A stretch of DNA of 53,754 nucleotides from an uncultured Clostridia bacterium. Lineage in GTDB: Bacteria; Bacillota; Clostridia; Christensenellales; Aristaeellaceae. A program made the translations under genes and the position numbers. Each line of letters opens with the position of its first letter. Positions within the stretch are counted from its first letter, which is position 1. Location: NCBI GenBank assembly GCA_934636105.1, contig CAKTZR010000020.1, positions 1 to 53,754 on the forward strand, in the 5' to 3' direction. Positions 48,712 through 53,754 of this stretch are shown here, one piece after another. The notes beneath the pieces are model-generated. The model had not been told where the DNA came from and searched no databases. It was given only the letters and a program-made list of their open reading frames with translations.

Positions 48712-50652
48712 GTGATTTGTCCAAACTGTGGTCGTGAACTGCCGGATACGGCGCGCGTGTGCCCAAGCTGCAATGCGGTGCAGCGCGCATATCGGCGCAG
48801 GCGTGCGGAAGCTGATGTGGAAACGACGGCGCCGCGCGCGCATGTTGCCCGCCGGGTGACGCCTCAGGCAGACACGCAGCACAAAAGAGAACAGACACAG
48901 AACGTCGGCACCGTGTCTACCCCCAAACGTATTCCCGCGGAAGGCAGACCGACGGGCAAAAGCGGCACGGGAAGCCGCGTGCCCCTCGGTCTGGAAAAAC
49001 AGAAGGCGTTTGAACAGGCGAAGGTGCGCCATGTCCGCCATGCACCGGATAACCTGCGGCGCAAGGTGGACGCCAGCCCGGAAATCATGAATCCGCCAAT
49101 CTACCAGCGCTCGCATAAGCGGCTGCTTCGCGTGATGGTGGTGATTCTGCTGATGCTGCTTTTTGTCGGCTCGGCAGGCGGTTATATGCTTTTCAAGACG
49201 GAAAGCGGTCAGCAGCTGATGGCACAGTGGGGATGGAGCATCGCCAGAACGGATGCTTATGTCACGCTGGGCAAGGAGCTGCTCGATCAGGCCTATTATA
49301 CCCGTGCGGTTCAGACGCTGCAAATCGCGATTGATCGTGAACCGGAGAATGTCGATGCGCTCATCCTGATGGCGCAGGCCTATACGGAGCTTGACCGTAT
49401 CGACGAGGCAAAGGCGATTTATGAGTCGCTTATCAACGATATTGCGCCTGCTCATCCGAGTGCCTATCGAAACCTCATCAAGATTTATCAGGATGAGGGA
49501 TATAACGCCGAAGCGCTTGCACTGATGAAGCAGGCCGCGGAAAAGGCGAACAGCACGCAGGAATTTGACGTGATGCTGCGCGAATATACGCCAACCGCGC
49601 CGACCCTCTCTAAGACCGCGGGACGCTATACCGAGGAAATCGACGTGACCATCACCATTCCGGACGGCGAGACTGTGTATTATTCCACGGACGGCACGGA
49701 CCCGTCCGAATCCGGTCTGGTCTACACGGAAGGGACGACCCTGCACGTCGCCGAGGGCAAGATGACCATCAAGGCCATCGGCTTTACAGAAAACGGCACG
49801 CCGAGCGAGCAGGTTTCAGCGGATTACACGGTCATCATTCCAACCCCGGCCGCGCCGAAATCCAACTATGCGTCCGGCAAATATAAAAAAGCGCCGAAGG
49901 TCAGCCTGCGCGCGGGAGATGAAAGCGACAAAACGGCTTCGCCCATTGTCGCCATCTATTATACGATTGACGGCCGCCAGGCGACGACGGAATCGACTTT
50001 GTATACCGAACCGATTCAGCTGCCGACGGGCAAGAGTACGCTGCGCGCCATTGCGGTGGCGGCAAACGGAAAAATCAGCTATGAAATGAACGTCACCTAT
50101 GACGTTGAAGGCAATTTGAAAAAGATGTTTACGTCGGATGACACGTTCAAAAACCTGACGCTCTATAAGACGACTTACAACACCTTCACAAAAACTTGGG
50201 GCACGCCGAATACCTACGAGGTGCTGCCGGAGGAACAGTGGTACAGCCCGGATATGGAGAGCTATGAAGCGGTCTACGACTGGGGAACGGCGCGCTTCTG
50301 CATCAAAAAGGCGGGCAGTGCAGCGGTGCTCTATGCGCTGGATACCACAAACAGCAAAATGACCGCGCCGCGCACCACGAAAATCGGCATGAGCAGCGAC
50401 GAGGTGCTCGGCAAGTTCCGCGATCTGGGACAGGCCGCGCTGGATAAAGAGGGAAACCGCCTGCTGTATAATTATAACTCGGCCAACACGCAGTTCGGCA
50501 CATATCGCAGCAACGGCGATGGAACCTATGTGATTCATTATTATGACCCCGTGGATGACAAGGCGACCATTTTTGTGGAGCTGTCTTACTATCTGGACGC
50601 AAGCGGCAATGTGGAGCGCATCGTCTGGCAGCGATATCTGGCGGAAACGTGA
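48712..50652 (+). CDS. zinc-ribbon, membrane-anchored TPR protein with chitobiase-C-like domains
   Basis: A 646-residue protein with an unusual layout. A four-cysteine zinc ribbon (C3, C6, C17, C20) begins it, followed by a basic disordered linker. One membrane helix lies at about 143-163. TPR-like repeats outside the membrane span about 185-300. Two beta domains follow (about 307-385 and 393-470), each with the pattern VYYSTDGTDPSES or IYYTIDGRQATTES of CHB_HEX_C_1 domains. A C-terminal beta-rich domain ends it. The GTG start follows AGGAGGAG. The outer domains suggest wall or carbohydrate contact. Confidence 0.7.
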   Translation: MICPNCGRELPDTARVCPSCNAVQRAYRRRRAEADVETTAPRAHVARRVTPQADTQHKREQTQNVGTVSTPKRIPAEGRPTGKSGTGSRVPLGLEKQKAFEQAKVRHVRHAPDNLRRKVDASPEIMNPPIYQRSHKRLLRVMVVILLMLLFVGSAGGYMLFKTESGQQLMAQWGWSIARTDAYVTLGKELLDQAYYTRAVQTLQIAIDREPENVDALILMAQAYTELDRIDEAKAIYESLINDIAPAHPSAYRNLIKIYQDEGYNAEALALMKQAAEKANSTQEFDVMLREYTPTAPTLSKTAGRYTEEIDVTITIPDGETVYYSTDGTDPSESGLVYTEGTTLHVAEGKMTIKAIGFTENGTPSEQVSADYTVIIPTPAAPKSNYASGKYKKAPKVSLRAGDESDKTASPIVAIYYTIDGRQATTESTLYTEPIQLPTGKSTLRAIAVAANGKISYEMNVTYDVEGNLKKMFTSDDTFKNLTLYKTTYNTFTKTWGTPNTYEVLPEEQWYSPDMESYEAVYDWGTARFCIKKAGSAAVLYALDTTNSKMTAPRTTKIGMSSDEVLGKFRDLGQAALDKEGNRLLYNYNSANTQFGTYRSNGDGTYVIHYYDPVDDKATIFVELSYYLDASGNVERIVWQRYLAET

Positions 50653-50659
50653 ATTTTGC

Positions 50660-50688
50660 TTGACAAAACGGCCCTTTTTTCCTATAAT
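50660..50688 (+). promoter_or_regulatory. perfect-consensus sigma-A promoter of the metG leader
   Basis: TTGACA (50660-50665), exactly 17 bp, TATAAT (50683-50688). It starts right after the preceding stop codon. Confidence 0.9.
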
Positions 50689-50694
50689 AAACAG

Positions 50695-50787
50695 GTAATG
50701 CCGCCATGCGATTGCGACTGGTGCGGCCCCTGTCCAGGGTTGATTGCATAAGCAATCGCCCCTCGCGCATGCGGGGGGCGTTTTTTT
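50695..50787 (+). promoter_or_regulatory. uncharacterised metG leader with alternative hairpins and terminator
   Basis: GCGATTGC (50708-50715) can pair perfectly with GCAATCGC (50752-50759). GATTGC (50742-50747) can pair instead with GCAATC (50752-50757) around ATAA. The first pairing also takes three bases of the terminator stem. The terminator (50757-50780) has ten pairs around a GCAT loop, then seven T residues. The middle has a CCCT/AGGG stem. It has no T-box core and no SAM-riboswitch motif. It could be an attenuator for metG or a separate small RNA of about 90 bases. Confidence 0.6.
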
Positions 50788-50802
50788 GAAGGAGAGATGA
50801 GG

Positions 50803-52806
50803 ATGAGCGAGAAACCTACGTTCTACATCACAACGCCGATTTATTATCCGAGCGATAATCTGCATATCGGCCATAGCTATTGTTCCACTGCGGCGGATAC
50901 GATGGCCCGCTTCAAGAAGATGACGGGCTACGACGTCTTTTTCCTGACCGGCACGGACGAGCATGGTCAGAAAATTGAGCGCAAGGCGCGCGACGCCGGC
51001 GTGACGCCGAAGGAATATGTCGATCACATCGTGGATGGCATCAAGAAGCTCTGGAAGCTGATGGATATCGATTACACCGACTTTATCCGCACGACGGACG
51101 AGCGTCACGTGAAGTCTGTGCAGAAGATTTTCCGCAAGCTCTACGATCAGGGCGATATCTATAAGAGCGAATACGAGGGCTGGTATTGCACGCCCTGCGA
51201 GTCCTTCTGGACGGAGCTTCAGCTCAAGGATGGCTGCTGTCCGGATTGCGGACGCCCGGTGGAGAAGACACGCGAGGAAAGCTATTTCTTCCGCCTTTCC
51301 AAGTATCAGGATTGGCTGATCGATTATATCAAGACCCATCCCGATTTCATTCAGCCGCCGACGCGCACGGCCGAGATGCTCAACAATTTCCTGATTCCCG
51401 GTCTTCAGGACCTGTGTGTTTCCCGCACATCACTCAAGTGGGGCATTCCGGTTGATTTTGACCCGAAGCACACCGTGTATGTGTGGGTGGATGCGCTGAC
51501 CAACTACATCAACGCGCTGGGCTATGGTTCGGATGACGATTCGCTGTTTCAGAAGTATTGGCCGGCGGATATCCATCTGGTCGGCAAGGAAATCGTGCGT
51601 TTTCACACGATCATCTGGCCGATTATGCTGCATGCGCTCGGTCTGCCCCTGCCCAAGCAGGTGTTCGGTCACGGCTGGCTGGTCATGGGCGGCGGCAAGA
51701 TGAGCAAATCCAAGGGCAATGTTGTCGATCCGGTGAAGCTCTGCGAACGCTACTCCTCTGATGCAGTGCGCTATTTCCTCATGCGCGAAATGCCGTTCGG
51801 CGCGGATGGCGAATTCTCTAATGAAGCGCTGATTAAGCGTATCAATGCGGATTTGGCCAACGATTTGGGCAATCTCGTCAGCCGCAGCGTTGCGATGATC
51901 GAAAAGTATTTCGACGGCGTCGTGCCCGCTCCGGCTGAATATACCGAGCTGGATCACAAGCTGATCGAGCAGGCGCAGGGCTTGTGGATGAGCGTTGAAA
52001 AGAGCATGAACGCGCTGCAATTCAGCAACGCGCTGACCGAAATCTGGAAGCTCATCGGCGAGTGCAACCGCTATATCGATTTGACAACGCCGTGGGTGCT
52101 GGCTAAGAACGAAGCGGATCGTCCGCGTCTGGGCACGGTGCTTTATGTGTTGCTTGAATGCGCGCGCATGGTGGCTGTGCTCATCGCCCCGACTATGCCG
52201 CGTACGCCGGAACGCATTTTTGCGCAGATCGGCGTGACCGATGAAGCGCTCAAGACGTGGGATTCCATCAAGGTATTCGGCGGCGTTGTGCCGGGCAGCA
52301 AGGTGCATAAGGGCGAAGCGCTTTTCCCGCGTATCGACGTGGCCAAGGAGCTGGAGCTGCTGGAAGCTGAAAAGCAGGCGGCGTTGGAGCATGCCAAGGA
52401 GATTGCTGCTAAGGATGCGAAGCCGGAAGAAATTCCTGCGCCGATCGATGAGGAAAAGACGGTCTTCACCCAGCGCGATTTGATCCAGTTTGAGGACTTT
52501 GAGAAGATTCAGCTGGTTGTTGCGAAGGTGCTCAAGTGCGAAAAGGTGCCGAAGGCTGATAAGCTGCTTATGTCCACGCTCAAGGTGGGCGACACAGAGC
52601 GCGTGGTCGTTTCCGGCATTGCGAAGTTCTATACGCCGGAAGAAATGGTGGGAAAGAAGGTCGTTCTGCTGGCGAATCTCGCGCCGCGCAAGATTCGCGG
52701 TGTGGAGTCCCACGGCATGCTGCTTTGCGCCGCCAATGCGGATGACAGCAAGCTGAGCCTGTTGACGGTGGATTCCGATATGGAAGACGGCTGCGAAATC
52801 GGCTGA
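50803..52806 (+). CDS. metG: methionyl-tRNA synthetase
   Basis: A 667-residue class I enzyme that charges tRNA-Met. Seen are LHIGHSYC (HIGH signature), the zinc knuckle (CTPC ... CCPDCG, about residues 127-148), MSKSKG (KMSKS signature), a helical anticodon-binding region, and a C-terminal tRNA-binding EMAP-like domain (about 560-667) that promotes dimerisation. GAAGGAGAG fits ATG 50803; the ATG at 50797 is two bases from it. It is preceded by a structured leader and followed by tatD, a common pairing. Confidence 0.96.
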   Translation: MSEKPTFYITTPIYYPSDNLHIGHSYCSTAADTMARFKKMTGYDVFFLTGTDEHGQKIERKARDAGVTPKEYVDHIVDGIKKLWKLMDIDYTDFIRTTDERHVKSVQKIFRKLYDQGDIYKSEYEGWYCTPCESFWTELQLKDGCCPDCGRPVEKTREESYFFRLSKYQDWLIDYIKTHPDFIQPPTRTAEMLNNFLIPGLQDLCVSRTSLKWGIPVDFDPKHTVYVWVDALTNYINALGYGSDDDSLFQKYWPADIHLVGKEIVRFHTIIWPIMLHALGLPLPKQVFGHGWLVMGGGKMSKSKGNVVDPVKLCERYSSDAVRYFLMREMPFGADGEFSNEALIKRINADLANDLGNLVSRSVAMIEKYFDGVVPAPAEYTELDHKLIEQAQGLWMSVEKSMNALQFSNALTEIWKLIGECNRYIDLTTPWVLAKNEADRPRLGTVLYVLLECARMVAVLIAPTMPRTPERIFAQIGVTDEALKTWDSIKVFGGVVPGSKVHKGEALFPRIDVAKELELLEAEKQAALEHAKEIAAKDAKPEEIPAPIDEEKTVFTQRDLIQFEDFEKIQLVVAKVLKCEKVPKADKLLMSTLKVGDTERVVVSGIAKFYTPEEMVGKKVVLLANLAPRKIRGVESHGMLLCAANADDSKLSLLTVDSDMEDGCEIG

Positions 52807-52819
52807 TTGATTTGAAAAA

Positions 52820-52850
52820 ACGCGTCGGCTCTGTGAGTCGGCGCGTCTTT
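52820..52850 (+). terminator. hairpin between metG and tatD
   Basis: ACGCGTCGGCTC and GAGTCGGCGCGT pair over 12 bp with G-T pairs, followed by TCTTTTG. It is a weak terminator, probably leaving some readthrough to tatD. Confidence 0.5.
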
Positions 52851-52866
52851 TGAAATGGAGAAAACA

Positions 52867-53655
52867 ATGGCGGAAAACGAATTGATCGGTTTGTTTGATA
52901 CCCATGCGCACCCGACGGACGAGCGCTTTGACGAGGACAGAGCAGAGGTTCTTTCGCGCATGCGTCAGGCAGGTATGCTCTGCATGTGTGTCGGCGCGGA
53001 TATGGCGTCGAGCGCGCAGAGCGTGACGCTGGCCAACGAAAACGACAACATCTATGCGGCGGTCGGCGTGCATCCGCATGACGCAAAGAGTTTTACGGAA
53101 GCGGACGTGCCGCAGTTGATCCGATGGCTTACACAGGAGAAAAAAGTCAAGGCGCTGGGAGAGATCGGGCTGGATTATTTCTACGATCTTTCGCCCAGAG
53201 ACATTCAAAGGGCTGTGTTTGAACGCCAGCTCGATTTGGCCTATGAACTGCATGTTCCGGTGATTCTGCATATTCGCGATGCGCACGGCGACACGATTGA
53301 TATTCTGCGGGCGCACAAGGACAGACTGCCGCATTGCGTCATCCATTGCTGCTCGGCCAGCTGGGAAAGCGCGAAAATTTATCTGTCGCTGGGCTGCATG
53401 ATTTCCTTTGCCGGGCCTGTGACATTCAAAAAGTCGGTCAATCTGCAAGAGGTCGCGAAAAATGTGCCGTTGGATCGCCTGATGATCGAGACGGACAGTC
53501 CGTATCTTGCGCCTGAACCTGTCCGTGGCCGCCGCAATGAGCCGCTGAACGTGGGGCATATCTGCCGCTTGATTGCCAAACTGCGGGATATGGACGCGCA
53601 GGCGCTTTGCGATATCACGAGGGAAAACGGCAAGCGGTTTTACGGAATCCCATAA
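52867..53655 (+). CDS. tatD: TatD family metal-dependent hydrolase
   Basis: A 262-residue DNase of the amidohydrolase fold. Metal ligands are visible in order: FDTHAHPTDERF, GEIGLDYFYDLSP, ILHIRDAHGDT, IHCCS, and ETDSPYLAPEP. TatD enzymes act as 3'-5' exonucleases or AP endonucleases in repair and DNA turnover. GGAG at 52857 fits the ATG at 52867; an ATG at 52855 has no site. Confidence 0.93.
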   Translation: MAENELIGLFDTHAHPTDERFDEDRAEVLSRMRQAGMLCMCVGADMASSAQSVTLANENDNIYAAVGVHPHDAKSFTEADVPQLIRWLTQEKKVKALGEIGLDYFYDLSPRDIQRAVFERQLDLAYELHVPVILHIRDAHGDTIDILRAHKDRLPHCVIHCCSASWESAKIYLSLGCMISFAGPVTFKKSVNLQEVAKNVPLDRLMIETDSPYLAPEPVRGRRNEPLNVGHICRLIAKLRDMDAQALCDITRENGKRFYGIP

Positions 53656-53685
53656 AACAAAAAAATCAAACCCCGCAGTGGTCTG

Positions 53686-53754
53686 ATATGCTCCCTTTAT
53701 GAGAGACAGTGAAATAGAAAAACACTGTTCATCATGAAGGGAGCATTTCTATGC
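53686..53754 (+). mobile_element. left end of an insertion sequence, cut by the window edge
   Basis: ATGCTCCCTTTATGA (53688-53702) and TCATGAAGGGAGCAT (53732-53746) form a 15-bp stem with one G-T pair, and CAGTG/CACTG (53707-53711, 53723-53727) form an inner stem. The 3' arm contains AAGGGAG (53737-53743), the ribosome binding site for an ATG at 53751. I read it as the start of an IS whose transposase site is hidden in the hairpin. The window ends four bases into the frame, so the family cannot be seen. Confidence 0.5.

Noticed and set aside
47413..49746. A 777-codon frame on the minus strand
   Set aside because: It spans the opposite strand of three consecutive real genes and their gaps, lacks a start site and has antisense composition.
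50695..50787. A T-box or SAM riboswitch for metG
   Set aside because: The T-box core AGGGTGG is absent, the leader is too short for stem I, and SAM-I landmarks are missing. AGGGTTG at 50736-50742 is only a partial resemblance.
1..53754. CRISPR arrays, complete prophage, defence islands and tRNA genes
   Set aside because: I saw no regularly spaced direct repeats, no phage structural genes, no defence gene pairs and no tRNA cloverleaf with the TTCRA arm. A faint tRNA or ncRNA could still be missed by eye.

Overview
The window (53,754 bases, roughly 57% GC by eye) looks like chromosome from an endospore-forming, high-GC member of the Clostridia, possibly Christensenellales or Oscillospirales. 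The lineage is an inference. The evidence is a set of sporulation genes (spoIIE, spoVAD, spoVAE, a SASP-like gene), a leucine T-box leader, the rplI-dnaB neighbourhood, methionine synthase with its activation domain as a separate protein, and Gram-positive style promoters and Shine-Dalgarno sites. Both ends look like assembly breaks in repeats. The left edge seems to be the last bases of a 5S rRNA followed by its terminator. The right edge runs into the first bases of an insertion sequence.

Layout. 1-1300 is an AT-richer strip with 5S-like debris, a P-loop kinase-like gene and a gene fragment. 1283-7551 holds a membrane protein, rmuC, spoIIE and leuA (minus strand, behind a T-box leader). 8149-9267 is rplM-rpsI-secG, then rnr and gpsA. 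12630-15514 is rex-vanW-like-tetR. 15771-17799 is glmM with a stand-alone acetyltransferase-type beta-helix protein. 17862-20852 holds a TSCPD protein (minus), a beta-propeller protein, a YwaF-like membrane protein and a YybS-like protein. 20873-26658 is rplI-dnaB-topB plus two membrane proteins. 26809-28302 is a PrsA-like lipoprotein foldase. 28420-29871 is a short spoVA operon. 30021-35793 is a DprA-like gene followed by three one-carbon/methionine genes. 35881-39745 holds an ABC-F ATPase, pgsA and guaB. 39800-41899 is asd-dapA on the minus strand. 42162-50652 is a long co-directional run: M20 amidohydrolase, YesL-like protein, SASP-like protein, methyltransferase, hslO, then three uncharacterised genes. 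50660-53655 is metG behind a structured leader, then tatD.

How the genes work together. Most are housekeeping: ribosomal proteins, the replicative helicase, envelope precursors (glmM, asd/dapA, pgsA), purine synthesis, tRNA charging and RNA decay. The methionine block is coherent: a bifunctional homocysteine methyltransferase/MTHFR makes 5-methyl-THF, MetH uses it, and the separate activation protein rescues oxidised MetH. Sporulation genes are scattered. I found no complete defence island, CRISPR array or prophage.

The most unusual item is the metG leader (50695-50787), which has a consensus promoter, two mutually exclusive hairpins and a strong terminator, and which I cannot assign to a known riboswitch class. 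Other points worth checking are a PrsA-like foldase with a coiled-coil inserted in its parvulin domain, the uncharacterised TPR-HTH / helical-repeat / zinc-ribbon trio after hslO, a head-to-head repeat pair between spoIIE and leuA, a sigma-G-like promoter with a 17-codon ORF before spoVAD, and a Spo0A-type promoter before spoIIE.
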